From positions 25,971 to 89,970 of the forward strand of contig NJFT01000171.1 in the NCBI GenBank assembly GCA_002221725.1: DNA of 64,000 nucleotides, given 5' to 3'. Position numbers and translations under genes: made by a program. The notes beneath the pieces are model-generated. The model saw only the letters and a list, made by a program, of their open reading frames with translations. It did not search any database and was not told where the DNA came from. This DNA is from Scedosporium boydii. Its lineage: Eukaryota > Ascomycota > Sordariomycetes > Microascales > Microascaceae. Shown here piece after piece: positions 14,951-28,600 of this stretch (the stretch's first letter is position 1; every line of letters starts with the position of its first letter).

Positions 14951-14972
14951 CAGTGCAGTGCAGTGCACTGCC
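14951..14972. repeat. GCAGT short tandem ending in an inverted half
   Basis: Successive CAGTG units run into GCACTGC, so the tract can also pair with itself as a small hairpin. No gene context. Confidence 0.6.
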
Positions 14973-17900
14973 CAGCTTCTTGCGGAATAGCGTCATGGAT
15001 GGTCTTGCTGCAAATGGAGCTCTGCTTCCATCCTTGCACCTCAGGGCCTTGCTCCCTTGCTCCCTTCATCACAAGGATTAAGATCCCGTGGTCTGCGCAT
15101 TGTGGATATATCCCCCTGACATCCTTGTACAAGGAATACTTCGTACTACGCGGCTTCGTGCTTTCCATTCTCTTATCGCTTGCGACACCAATTTTAGCTC
15201 TGCACAGATCAACGGTTTCTCCTTCCCTGGGTGGATGTCGACACTATTCAGGCATGGGCATGACGGACTAGTATTACAAAGCACAAAACATCATCACCTC
15301 AAACTCCGATGCCCGTTTCCCGTTTCCCGCAGCCCGTCAAGCCTCGACCTACTCTCCACCAGCGTGTCAAGTTTGTTGATCGTAAGTGCTCCAGCCCCAA
15401 ACGAACCGGAGATCTCTGTCCGCCTCTCTGCGGCTCTTCCCTCTCAAGGAAACAAGTGCAAGGGCGCCAGCATCAGAACCAAGCAGTCGAACTCAAGTCT
15501 TCAGCAAAGCACATCGGACACTAGCACAACAATGCATCTGATGCAGTGCGCCATGGTCTGTTTCATCGGCACATTGCTGAAGACAACGCGCCCCACACCA
15601 CCTTCATTTTATCGATAGGACGAGCCTTGATCATCCTTTACCCCAGATTATCCCCCTTGGAGTCTGGATGGACCAAATGCCAACTGTAACCAGCCTTGCC
15701 AAATTGGGAGGCGACCATGGCTCGTCTACTCTTCGTATGAAGTACTTCGTCCACTAAACCGCCTGGTGCTTGTGCGGTGGGTAAAACCCCTTGATAGACC
15801 CAGTCATTGATGTTTCTCGCAGCACAGGGGTCTCCTGTCCGTGATACATCCCAACGCCCGTCTCAATGACAGTGGATTCCACAGGCATGGTAATCTAATC
15901 GATAACGTCACCGACTTCGTACAAAGTACTACAACGACCAGTAGCCCCTTGGGTCGGCTTCATGTCAGACTCGCTACCGTGTTAAGTCTGTCGAGGATGT
16001 CAACCCGTCCTGGATCCCATGTTATTCAATCTCACTGTTACATCGGGCTATCGGTCCTGATCATACCACGAATACGATTCCTGGCCAAATAGGAGAGGAC
16101 TGCTTCTCCATCGGGGACAAGGAGATGCCATGCCATCGTGAGGAAGAAGGAGAACCTGCAAATTGTCCCAGCCCCAAATGGGCCCAGAGATTTTACGATG
16201 TTGATTGCCAATCTGGAGAAGGTCGGTGAGATGAAGGGTCAGCAAGGAGGCCCGTCTGATTCGATTTTGTAAAACTTAGACATCGCAATCCAATCGGACG
16301 CTCGGAGTGATTGATAAAGTAGCGGGAAGATGCTTCCATCACCCTTCTCCGAACGGATAATTCCTTCGCCGAGATAAATCCCCATGGCTTTTCGGTGAGT
16401 GGGAGAAGAGTGCGCCCGTCCTTATTGAGCCGGCATAAGGGTAAGTTGGGTCATTTATTGATCATCAGGAGATGGCAGCTATCATTCGCGGTCGAAATAT
16501 TAATCCACATATATCATATTTGTCTACATCACATTCTCTGCCGCACTAACAAGCTTTGTAAATAGCGCAAGGTGCGCTCCTCCATGTTATGGAATGTCAG
16601 CAAAGAGCACCTCACTCCGTTTCATTGTTGCAATCTCCAATACTTCGCAAGACTCGTTGTGTTCTTTAAGATGCGTTTCTATTGGCGTAATTTCAACTAA
16701 CCGTCCGATAGACCAAACCAAGGGATAAGATGACCGAAGTCTTTTGCAATATCTGCCGTCCCCGAAGTCCACAAGCTGATGCTCGTGACAAGGATATATG
16801 GCGAACTTGGAATTGAACTCCATAGCGAGTCAGAGGTTGCCCTCACAGAGAATAGCGGTCTCATCACCCCGGTGCCGTGGCGTGGCCGGCCGAAAACACC
16901 TCCTCATAGCGCTTTGGAAGACGGCGAAACTACACTAACACGGTCCGTTGCTAACATATCATTGTCGCAAAACCCCCTTAACAATGGAAATGACGTTCGG
17001 TACTAGTATTTGGGGTCTAGTGGTTTGTCACGCATAATACCACTACGCCCCGTGGCTTCTGGTTCTCCAATGTTTTCTCCCGGACGCAGAAGCGCAGCGG
17101 GCTGGCTCAAGATATGCATCAAGCATGCTGAGAACCCCAATACGTCGTGCAGGAGAAGAAAGCTTGATAGCCAATGACAAGATAGGGACGGCTGTATGCG
17201 AGCGGCATACTCGCACGGGAAACGGCGCCGGGGCAAGAGCAACTTGGCTCGGCGGTCATTACCCTGATTGCAGTTCTGAAGCCCGAATAATCACAAATGG
17301 CGCCTGTTTCGGGGGAACTAGGGGTGTGAAGGCCATATGGGCTTATCCAATGCTCAGGTTCGGTGACCTCCTACCCGCCCATCTCCCATTCTTCCACCTT
17401 ACTTCCAAGCCAGCCGTTTTACGGCCCCGTGATCATTCTATTGCATTGCCCTTACCGCAATGCAGGGCTAGGTAGCGTCGTTAATATCGTCCCGCCCGTT
17501 GGTTGATGGTGGGGGATATGCAGTTAATCTTGATCGGTAGGCGACTGTCTGGTCATCTTCGGAGGCCACGACCGAGAAACTTGCTTCTTCAGAACGGCGC
17601 CGTGCCAAGAAGGCCGTGGGGGTTAGTATTCAAAGTTCTAGACTCGTCTTTCCTCATCCCGGGGATAGCTGTCAACGTGATCTAATCAAGTGGTGTAGCA
17701 GCTGAAACAAGTGGGCAACTCTCTGTCTAGACCTCTCAAGGCCGCCGAGATACCCATCAAAAAGGTCCACGCTATACGGAGGACTGCCGGAACTATCTAA
17801 ATGTGAGCTGGCCCGGCCATATCCTGCGTGTGGAAGCTGCAGTGGCTCCTTCGTTGTGGCCGTTGTATCTGCTACTTTGTACGGAGACCCTATGACAGGA

Positions 17901-20621
17901 AAGACAAAACTTCGGAGCAGGCGGGCTGAAAGGACCTCAAGCTTACCGAGCTACTCGATGGTTTATCCACCCGCCAGGGTGCTGCCGCCTCAGAGTCAGG
18001 CCACCACTACAACCAGATGGTGACTCCCCGTTTATTAAGGAGAGAGGCATCTTAGTTCTGCAGGTCGCTTCCACCATGATTCTCCTTGAGATTAAAAAGC
18101 TTGCATACCCGAATTAGTTGGGGTACAAAAAACCGCGGCCGATTCAAGCGGGTCTTTCTCCAAGTATTGGAGACGGGCTCTCTTCTTGGACTTCCGGCTA
18201 AAAACGAAGATCCTCTAATTCTCCACCCGGCTCTCTGCCATCCCCGGCCGGAGCGCGCAGAAACATAAGGCACCGTTGCTATAACTATAGCTGGCAATCT
18301 ATTCTCTGACCTGTCAGCTGTCTTGTTGTATATAACGTTGTACAATGGAATAATGGGGACAGGTTTTTTCCGGAGGTGGGTGGGTATATACTCATGGGCA
18401 ATTTTGAAGTTTTCTTTGAGCTCGAATTCAAAAAGCTGCTAGCAATACCTCGAAGGAGGGTTTTGTCCGTTCTTACCATTTCGGAGGCTCCGGACTTGGA
18501 AGCGCAAATGTGAATGGGCGCGGAAAGCGTTGGCATTCGTGGCCAAGGAGCAGGCCTTGTGCCACACCGAAGCATGAGGGAGGAATGGCTGGCTTTAGGT
18601 ATGCGGGATGGGCAATGAAGGTTCCTTTTGGTATAATCTACCGCCTGCATTTCCCTTCGCAAATAGTGGTGCGGAAGCAAGGGCCTACGAGGAAACACTG
18701 ATGCATATACTCACATAGAGGGAGTGATGTTTCTTTTTCTTTTCCACTCTCTACAAACCACTGCAGTGGCGTTGTCTCAGTTCCTCGGATCCTCTAATTT
18801 GTGACCAAAGGCCGGCGGTCGGCCGGAGCCGTCTAGAGTCTCCGACGGCACGAGAGTGTGGCAACCGGAAAGCTCCAGAAGTATGAATCAACTGCCTACT
18901 TTCTTTGGGTGTGGAGCGGCCAGATTCGAAGTTCCGAAAGCCTCCCCAGGTCCTCGAGAGTGGACAAAAGTAATGGAGAAGGAGCTCGCGTGGTATAGAG
19001 TTGGCGTATATTTATGGAGAGGCATGAAGTTCGACACATGGCAGAGTAGCACGAGGGACTGAATTGGTGGGATTTTACGGTCTCGGGAGATAGAATGTTG
19101 ATATCTGCGTTAATAACAAGAGATGGGCTTTCGTGTATTCGAAGTCTAGCTTTGGATTCAATGAATCATGTTTGTTAATCCTGTTCTCTCACAGAGAAAG
19201 CCACCATCTTGGAAACGGAATATTCATATCATGTCAATCTGCAAGTATGGCCTCTAAGGATGCCCCGGCCTAGGACGGAAGGGCAAGGAATGGGTAGCTC
19301 GAAGTCGCCCTCGTTGATTGCAGAGCTTAACTTTAAGCTAGGAAGCTTCCAGGCATACTTGAGATCTGGCCTGCGTTTGTGAGTTCTTACGAGCTCGAGT
19401 TTCTTGACGGTGACTGCTTCAAAGAGAATATCTCTAGAGCTTACCTGTTTCAATACTCGTGTCAGCGTAGCTCCTTCATCGATATTGTCTCGCTCATGTC
19501 CCCATAGCTATCCTCAGAATTGGAGAGTTCCTCGCCCATATATGGATGGCACTCTCGGGAGAGACTTATGTGAGAAAAGGGGCATATATTCACCGAGATG
19601 CCCTCTCTCTCCCACGTTATTTAAGCCGTTGAACTTGAACTTATCATGCCATAGATGCTAGTCTCGGTTGGCGGTGTCGCGCCCGCCCATGCATGCCGTG
19701 ATCCCCGAGATGGCAAGGAAGGTGGTTTGGGTCAGTACGGCCCGTAGCCATGTGCCGCCCGGTATCGTCTTTCTTTTATCGCCATTTCATGGTCATGCTA
19801 AGCAGATTGTAACTTACTTCATCGAGGTGAAGCCATCGCCGAGGGAGCGTGATGGCAAGTCAGGCTACTACACTCGAGTCGAGCCTATACGAGTCGTGTG
19901 TTCAACAGCTGTATTACTAGTTACTTTACCATGAACTTGTTGCAAATTTCCCCAGACGATTTGAAGCGGCGAGAAAGGGGTGTGTATGCTGTGAGTTTAT
20001 TTAAGCCACTGTGACTTCCTCTCCCTCGAGAACCAGGGACGAAGTGTAGTCTCAGCCTCGGTTTCTTGTCCTTTTGGGGGATTCCTCGGCCATCCTCAAC
20101 ATGCAGGCCTTTTGGAGTAGTCGTGCTATGATGGCACATTACGATTACTCTGGAGAGTAGTTGTAAGAGTCAGCGAAACTCTCGGCTCATCTACCCCAAG
20201 GCTTGTTCGAGTTCTCACTCTAGATGGGTCTATCAAGGCCAAGGCGATACTGCTGGCATTTTGTCCTAAGAACAAGACGGTCATAAACACTATGAGTCGA
20301 TCCACTCATATCTAGACTACCGATATCTTCGTTCCAGGCCTCAACGCTATATACAAGAAATATCCATGGCCCTAGAAACAAGCGTAAACATACGCCCCCA
20401 TGCGAAAAAGATACTCGCGGTAGAGCTTCCAAGGGAAAGAATATGAATGATCCAATTCCAAACATGCACGATTTCTCTTTCCGGAAATGTCTCGTGGAAA
20501 ATGCCCCTACTGGGATCCATCTAATGGAATATACAAAAAATAAAAAGAATAGAGAAAGCCGTAAAAGAAGACGCCATAGTCTCGCAGAACTTAAGTATGC
20601 GAACTTCTTCTCGAACAACTC

Positions 20622-22687
20622 CTATATCATCGCCAGAACGGCAGCAGCGACGCTGCCGAGGGCCAGCGCCACTTTGATGCCTGGCCGGCTTCCGTCGCTG
20701 GCCTGCTGCGTAGTGGAGTCAGCCTGCGCCGTGACGGTGGAGTCCTCGGGGACGACTGAATTCTCGGTGAGGCCGCAGAGGCCGTAGAAAGTAGGGATAT
20801 CGGTGGGGGTGGTGATTGCTTTGACCATGGCACCGCAGTTGGCGTATTGCGCCATGTATGCCGTTTTCGTATCAGCGTCGATGACGACTTGTCAAAGATG
20901 TTAGTTGAACATGTCCCCCTTTTCAGACGTCCCTCTTCTTGATCGAATGTGTGTGTGTGTGTGTGTGAGGGAGAGAGAGCACAAAACTTACCATATGCGG
21001 ATCGCAAAAACGTATCGCCAAGAAGAATAAAGTCATCGCTGGCAACAATCCCCAAGTAACACCTCGGCGGGTTACTCAACTCCCTAATAATCTCACGATA
21101 CGGCACCCGAATCGTCACGCCCTCAAACTCGAAATCCAACGTCCCCTGGTACCCAACAAACTTACAATCCACGCCATAGAACCCATTCTCATCCTCCCCA
21201 GCCGACCCAAAGTCCGCAGCAATCAAATCCGTCAACGCCCTCGGCAGCAACGAAAGCGTGGCGCCGCTATCCAGAAACACCGGCGTGCTCGAACTGGGAT
21301 ACTTCCGGGACGGCCTATTCGGCGCCTCGAGCGACATGCCCTTCATCTGGACCCAGTACCTCGGCACGCCGTCGGGGGACTGCGCCGCGGGGATGATGGG
21401 TAACGGGGCCAGCCAGCCCGAGAACTTAGCCGTGTCGACGCCGCCGAAGACGATGACGCCTTCTTGGTCGGATTTGCTGCCGAGCCCGATGGAGAAGGCT
21501 TTGGTTTTGGTGACGCCTTGGGAGGCGAGCTCGTCGATGAAGTTGCGGTATTGGGTCGTTACGCCTTCGCCGTAGCCGATGCCGAGGATGCCGGCGAATT
21601 GGTCTTCTGTGCCGGTGGCGACACCGAATTGGACGTCTTTGAGGACGGCGTTGCCTTTTGTTTGTTAGAGGGCTCTGGGAGATTTCCTCCTGAAAGGGAA
21701 TAGGGGTTTCTTTAACTTACTTCCTGGGAGACCGATGGAGTCTCGGATGTAAGTCACGTTGGCGGCTCCGATGCCGTACCTCAACGTCTTGTTTCCGGAG
21801 AAATTGGAGGCTGTCGTCGAGGCCCCGGCGTCGTAGTAACCAACCGCCTCGCAGAATCTCACGTCTCGATCGGGAAGAATGCTGCAGTCGGGGTTGACCC
21901 AGAGCTCAAAGGAGCCAGTGTCGAGTTGCACGAAGATGGGTTGAGGAGGAGTGCCAAAATTTACTAAAGAAAATGTGAGAAAAAAGAAAGGGTTTGAGAA
22001 TGACGAGAGGAAGACACGCCCGAGGCGGGACTTACATTGTGCGTAGTAGGCCACGTCAGATCGATTTGCTAGTTCGAGCTCAACCGCACGCTTAAACAGG
22101 CCTGGTTTCGTCGAGTGCACGACGGGTAATGTCAAGACGCCCGAGGATCCAGCGCCGTCGTTGGGAGTCTGTCTCGAAGTACGGTTCTTCCTACCCATCC
22201 AGACAGGAAGGGTGACGAGATCCCCAACGTCTTCGTCAATCGGAAGACTGATTCCTCTCGGCGCCTTTGCCTTCGTCTTCCGCGTCTTCTGAACTGGTAG
22301 AGTAACTAGATCCCCCACATCCTCATCAACAGGAAGACTGAGGGCCCTCGGGGTCTTCGCCTTTGTCTTTCGCAACCGCGCAACGGGCAATGTCACAGCA
22401 TCCATGCCTAGTTCCTCCTCAACGGGCAACTGCCTCCTCTCAACCGGTGTTCTCCTCACTTTCGTCTTCTTCATCTCCGGAATAGGTAACGTCAAAAGGG
22501 ACATGTCGTTGCCGTTGTCTACCACGGGGAGCTGACCTCTGGCAAGGACATTGCTTCGGGTGGTGTATGGCAGAGCCCGGAGGTGATCTTGAGTATCGCG
22601 GGCGACAACATCATCGCTGAAGGATATTTGAGGCCAGGATCTTACACATACTGCCAACACCAGCACCAGGAGGGGATAGAGTGCCAT
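20622..22687 (-). CDS. GPI-anchored pepsin-like aspartic protease (yapsin-like) with a repeat-bearing pro-region
   Basis: Four exons: 22687-22036, 21963-21721, 21654-20992, 20887-20622, giving 607 aa. All donors are GTAAG and the acceptors are TTTAG, AAAAG and ACAAG. The protein begins with a hydrophobic signal peptide (~1-17). A pro-region (~66-198) of imperfect ~30-residue repeats each starting TLPV or TLPI ends at a Lys-Arg pair (199-200). The mature pepsin fold begins at YYAQLNFGTPPQP. The two catalytic aspartates are D232 (LDTGSFELWV) and D427 (FLDSGATLSLLP). The C-terminus has a small-residue segment (SDGSRPG) followed by a hydrophobic tail, the arrangement of a GPI-anchor signal. The expected place of action is the cell surface or wall, processing secreted or wall proteins. 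Substrates are unknown. Intron 3 contains a (GT)n microsatellite. Confidence 0.92.
20949..20967. repeat. (GT)n microsatellite in intron 3 of the aspartic protease gene
   Basis: An uninterrupted GT dinucleotide run is seen directly, within the 104-nt intron 20888-20991. It is followed by a short GA run. Confidence 0.95.
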
Positions 22688-25600
22688 TGGATGGCAGGAG
22701 GGCTTTGTGGAAGGGGAAAAGATTCTACGGCGTTTGTTGCAACATGGGAGTTGGCTTCGATCTAGGGGAACGAGGGCGGCGTTTGATGAGAGGAGGGTTC
22801 CAAGGAATGTGTGTCTTTCGCTGAGGACGTCGAAGGAGAAGCTGGTCTCGCCCGATAAGAATCGAAGTCTTGATGAACAGAAAATCGTCTCGAACGAAAG
22901 GGAGAATCGAAGAAGTCGAGCAAAGATCGTCAGTGGTAACCGGCCACCAAATCGGTTGAAAATAAAGAGAACAAGAGCCAGCCCCGGGGGAAAGAAGAGA
23001 ATACGGAATTAAGGAGAGCCAGCCTTTGGAAAAGAAAAGAAACAAACAAAAAGGAAGAGAATAAGGAAAGATGGACAGAAAAGGAAAGATGTCGCTTGGG
23101 GAAAGAAGATACACCTAACTCGACGTTGTGGAGATCGAAGATGCAGACCCAAGGTGTGAACGAGTTGAGAAGGAAAGTAATACTGCCCGCCTCCCAAGAT
23201 AGCATCAATCTTGCTCGCAGTCATGTGCTACGAAACAGGCCAAGGATCCAAGTCTCTACATCACTACGTACAGCCGTTTTAAGGTGTCTCCCTATGCAAG
23301 TGTATGTACAGACCGTTTACGAAGCAATAAGCTCCGATAGGTCCTCTAGCATTGAGAACCGATGCAGGATCTCCCAAAGGGTGGACAAAGCCGCCGGAGA
23401 CCCATTAATCGAGGGGATCGCCGTCATGGGAAGGGGTCTGGGAGCATGGCTGGACAGGGGGGAACAGTTACGAGCATCCACGCCAAGGATAGCAGGGCTT
23501 GGGCAAGGCCTGCACTAGAATACATAGAACAAGGCAGGCCGGAGTAGGTCGGACGCTATTATGGTTCCTACATACGAAGTACGAAGGGCGAGTAGTTGCG
23601 AGGAGATGACGTCGCAGTAGGGAGGCGACAGAAAATCGGTAGAGCGGTCCTTGGCGGAGAGGGGGACTGCAAGACGGACGAGGGCGGTGCCGAACTGCCC
23701 AGGCGTCTCATGGCGACGGGAGAAGTAACAAGTTGGCGTCCATTTGGCCAGGGCATTGTGTTAGCGAACTGGAGAATACTCCACAGTTTGGGTAAACAAG
23801 CTAGGGGTTTGGGCGAAAGGGAAGTAGATTGCAGGCATTGTGCTTGTCTGAAGGCTTGTGCGGGGATAGATTCTGCGACAGTCTAAGTCAGGGTCGATGG
23901 AGGTTTGAAGCAGATCAAACAAGCCGAGCGCAGAAAAAGGAGGTGCAGACATGAAGCAGACGACGAAGATGGCGCAGAATTGGTGCGGCAGGAGCTATTT
24001 TTGGGCTTAGATAAGCCGTGGGGCTCCCAATTGGAACAGGGATTGGCAGGGGCATCCCTGTCGCCATGCAAGGTACCTAGGTACTCCAGAACTTTAAAGT
24101 TGGTGACTAATCCTGCACCTGATTCGTCATTGTCTTTTGAATTGGAATCTTCAACTCGAAGAGGAAAGAAGAGCTTGATGAACCAGAAGGTTGACGATCT
24201 TCACCATGGCGCCTCTTGGGCTATCAAGCGGATCTTGATTTATCCAGAAGATCCCATCCACTCTAATAGATATAACATTCCCTCTATGAATTCAAGGCAT
24301 GAGAGCAACACCGTACATCGGTGATGATCGCGAGCGAGGGAGAAACAATCGGCGAAGCAGAGTGAGCTGAAGCAATGGGAAGAGAAGTGAAGGGATACGC
24401 CCTTCCTTGCTGTACGTTGCATTGCTTCACTTTTGCTTTGCAGAAGCGTGTGAGCTTGAGAAGATAAAGCATCTGCCGAGCCCGAGAGGCATCAATATGC
24501 ATCCATCTGCTGCTACGACTTGCGTCTAACGCATTGCGGTTTTATACAGTTGCTGACATGCAGAAGTCGCAAAACTAGAGCTCTAGCCCTGCATGTCCTC
24601 TCGCTGCGAGAAAGCCAAGGCGAATAGACATCCGGCCGATTATGCAAGTTTGTTGACGATTAAGAGCCAAAGAAAGAAAGGAGGATAAAAGTGAAATAAA
24701 ATGAAAAAAAGAAATCAACTTCAACGGACGTCGTAAACAAGAGAATATCGAAAAGGGGGCTGTTCCTGAACCAGTCGATCAGAAAGATCAGAATGCAATT
24801 GAATCCTGGTGCAAGAGACGAGTGGTTCGGCAGTATGTTTGAGTGGTGGCTCAAGGAGCATCAGTACCAGACTAAAAGACGCCAATTGATGTTACTTATT
24901 GCAGCTGCGGCTGTTATCAATGTACCGTTAAGGGTCGGTTCGTGGTGATATTAGAGAATGTAGGGATCAATTGATCCCATCGTTCGATTTTCTTGTGGCT
25001 TGGGCGCAGTTTTCCAGGATATCAAAATCTTAGAGAGACCAAGTTGCCTTCAATACTGCAGTCCAGACTCTTCCATGGTCCATCGACTTTACTCCACACG
25101 CAGGAACCTTGAAGTTTAATCGGAGGGATAATGATAATTCCCAAATATAGCTCAACGGGGCGCGAATTCAAGACAACTAGTCGCGGGGGCAAGTGATGAA
25201 ACGAGACGAAAAATGTTAGCCAAAACGAACCCTGGTTCGGAGGGAAAACATGCTTCCATGGAACTACAACTCCATGAACTGATATCTCAGTCAACATAAA
25301 CTGCACACTTTCGCTATTCGGAGGAGGTAAAAATAGTTCTTAGTGGAGAACCAGGTCGGCGAGGAATACCTCGGGATTATCGACTAGGTGCTTGCTTTTC
25401 CGCTGCAGCCCGGGATGTCACCGAGAAGGCTTAAGAGAGAATGTGGAGTTCCCACATCGGAGAAGCTTTCAACTATTGGGTGTTTGATGGTACTTCGTAG
25501 TAATTCTAGCATATCGAAGTGAGTTGGATCAATTGATTCTGAATCGCCGTTTGGAGATGTCCCGACAAGGGGGCAAAGGGACATCAAATCGATGGCAAAA

Positions 25601-28600
25601 GGGATGAGTACGTGTGAGTGACGGCCTGGCATACCAGGCTGCATTGACTCGTGCAACTGCATTGCGCATTGCAGCAGAAGGATCCCACTTCAGATGCCAG
25701 TTGGCCAGGCCAAGCCAGGGCGGACATGGTGCAATGGGGACGGATTTGACATACCAAAGAGATACATGGGATCAATGGATGCATCTGGATGTATGGATGG
25801 GAACGGGGGGTCGTCACGGTTTGTCAGGATTAGATGAAGGATGATGGCGATTCGATTCCACACGCTCGGGGGTGTCCATCCAGGGATCAATATATCGCCA
25901 ATTGTCGAATAAAGTCGAGCCTCGGGTCTCAGAGACGAGTCGTCATTGATGTATGTGTGCTTGGACGAAGTCGTACTTCATAGAGATATCTGCATTTGGC
26001 GTCGTCAGTGTAATGTTCAACGTCACATCAACCGCCAATGCTTTAATTTCGTTCCTGTTCGTTAGACTTACAGCTGGTGTGGTCACTGAGCTGGCAGTTC
26101 ATAAACCCAGAGCCCGAAGCCTCGGTGTCTCTCTTTTTGGCACTCTCCTCTGTACACTATACCTCGTATCAAGATGAGCAGTCACTGAACATTGTCTCCC
26201 GTTTCCTATGAAGTGCAATTCGTAGATCGTGCCTTCCACTCTCAGAGAATTCAAATTGTAGGTATCTCGCCCTGACGTAATACTCAATTCTTGCTCGCAG
26301 CTGCCTCCACCTGCGCATCAAGCCATCATGTCCACTCCCCAAGCTCCTTCCAAACAATTTGAAGCGATTTCTCCATATTTCTCCAGACCTTCATGGCCCG
26401 ATCCATCCAAGATCGTTTCGATTGCTTCATCCGTTCATCGAGAGCCTGGCCAAGTCACAGAGCTGTCGGGTTATTTAGACCCCATGCCCAGAAACCCCGG
26501 CTGAAAACGTCAATATCCCAGTGCCGCAAGGACCAGCTGCACCGATTGAGCGTTCGTGGCGTTGGCTGTCCACCCGCAACGAAACCTTATTGCTGCCCGA
26601 TGGAAGAACAATCCTGGCAGCCCGAGCCAGCGAGCCAGTGACGATCCCATCAAACCCACCTCACTTACACCATGTTCCCATGCTCATCTGCATCCACCCA
26701 CGCTCACCCACATCCCACATCGTCACCACCCACATTGCCGGCTCCCGAGGCCAGCATTGAAGCCACATCCACCCTACATCTAAATTATCTTACTGACATT
26801 GTACGCATACTCCGTACACCCTTACACCTTACCCACCCTCCATCTCGGGTGCCTTCCCCCAGGTTCTGTCCCACCCTTGATTGACCTGTCAGCATCGCCA
26901 GTTCGATACTTGATTCGAATTGATACCCTCCATGGCTGGTGTCGCCCACCCATGCCCACTTTCATCCACTTTCATCTAGGCACCCATTGCGGCGTACGGT
27001 GCCCATTCCCACCATCAGATGACCTTATCGATAGCTCGAAATCAACCATTCTCCCCATGCCAACCGGCAACGCCGTCTGCCCCTGACTCGCGACAGTACT
27101 CCGTCTCTTGTTCGCGCTTGGCCGCGTCTCGCAACGAACACACCTCCCAAAAGGAAAAGAAAGCAGAACTGGGGCCCAAGTTAGACAGCAAACAGGAGAC
27201 AACGGACAACAGACACATACACACCACTTCGCCTTTCTCGGCGTTTTTCTCGTCCGTCATAGCACCACCCCGTCTCTGGAAGCACGCAACGAGACCTTGC
27301 TTCGCCCAATCCAAATAATTGGAGCCTGTGGCTTCGCCTAGACTTGACCAATTGGTGAACAGCCCTGCTGCCAGCGGCCTTTTTCATCCGTTTATTAGTT
27401 CATGTTCACTTTCAAATGGCTCTTCCCGTCCTGTCATATCTCGAAGCTTGTGAAATCTCACCCCACAAAAGCAGGCTCGCTTTTTCATTGGGAACACACC
27501 CTTTTTTTTTTCCCTCCTCTTTCCCGAGGTTCTTTATTGTCCATTCTTCTTCTCTCTGTGGTTTATGCGCAGCCCCTTTGATACACGCTCAAAAGAGGTT
27601 CAAGGAAGGTCGCGGGACCAACCGACAACTCACACGCCACTAGCTTGCAATGTGACTCGAGTGTCCGAGTCTTACAACGGTCGCTCGTCCCGGCCCGAAA
27701 ATCGAAGGCTTCGATTTGGGGGAAAAAAGCAATTTCCTTGGCTTAAACTTGCACCCCTAAAACCGGGAAGGGAAGGCGGGTGAATGGTGGCTGGTGGAAT
27801 GCAGCTTGCTTGGCGCGGCAAGCAGTTCCCTTTCTTATTCTTTTCCTTCTCCATCCGAATGATGATGATCACCCCTATTCTATCTTCTGATACTAGCCAA
27901 CTGCCTCGCTGGCGTGAGTGATGAGGGTCGATTGGGATGCAAGTGCAGTAGACGAGCTTCCGGCGCTGGTCCGGAGCATCGTAGAGATATTCATTCCTCC
28001 CCAATTGTGATTCCCTTGCGCTCGCCGCTCTCACTTCTACCATACCAAGACATGGAAAACTTACAAAGTAAATTCCCAGGGACAGCAGCGAGGAGAAGCC
28101 GGGGAACAGAACGGCCTCGCATTTTCCCCGTCATCTGCCTATGCGCTTGGCGCCGTGCCATCCTCACATTTCATATTCTTCCGGCCTGTCTGCAAGCTTT
28201 GCATATTGTACATGTATCCAACTTTTCCTCATTCTCTTCTTCTCTTGCAGAAGGAATCCGGCTCCACCCCGATGCGATGCCGAATGGAAGAAGTGGTCAC
28301 CCCCAAATGCTGCATGCGTGCCCCATCTAATGCAGTGTCTACGATTACGCCCTTACCTTACAGACCACTCCCTCGAGCTCCCTTGGCTGGTTACTCGATG
28401 GCCGCCGGGCTCGCTGTGGTCCTTCGGCAGCGCAGACTCTGGCCAGGCCAGACGAGACCAGACCAGACCAGGTCTTGACGGACTATCTCTGCTATTCTCT
28501 CACACCCCTCCCCATTTTTTTCCTTCGATACTTCGTACGTGCCCCTTTAGCTCGTGCTCCGAGTCCATGTTCATGCCCATGCTTTCTACCAGTGTTGGTG

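Larger units (their letters stand above)
4678..15145. repeat. Cluster of dispersed 9-bp motif TACTTCGTA/TACGAAGTA
   Basis: Twelve exact copies lie in this interval in both orientations, often extended to GTACTTCGTAC. Seven more lie at 23573, 25491, 28529, 42284, 51418, 51911 and 61644. A one-base variant, TACTCCGTA, occurs at 5509, 6532, 26808 and 51891. None of the copies I found is in a coding exon. The positions are from reading by eye and may miss some. Confidence 0.8.
4048..20621. other. Gene-poor interval of about 16.5 kb
   Basis: I find no supportable gene here. Open frames are short, overlap on both strands, and show no recognisable domain, splice structure or coherent composition. 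The first ~0.6-1 kb presumably holds the promoter and leader of the zinc-finger gene. The rest carries many copies of TACTTCGTA or its complement TACGAAGTA (4678, 4948, 5503, 7393, 8179, 8732, 9639, 9858, 11136, 13014, 14713, 15137) and three ATCAATTGAT palindromes (8806, 8853, 11674). A GCCAG-rich tandem lies at 7813-7850. There is no obvious collapse to AT-rich sequence of the kind seen in strongly RIP-mutated repeats, and no terminal repeats or transposase/reverse-transcriptase remnants were visible. Non-coding RNA genes or very divergent genes cannot be excluded. Confidence 0.7.
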
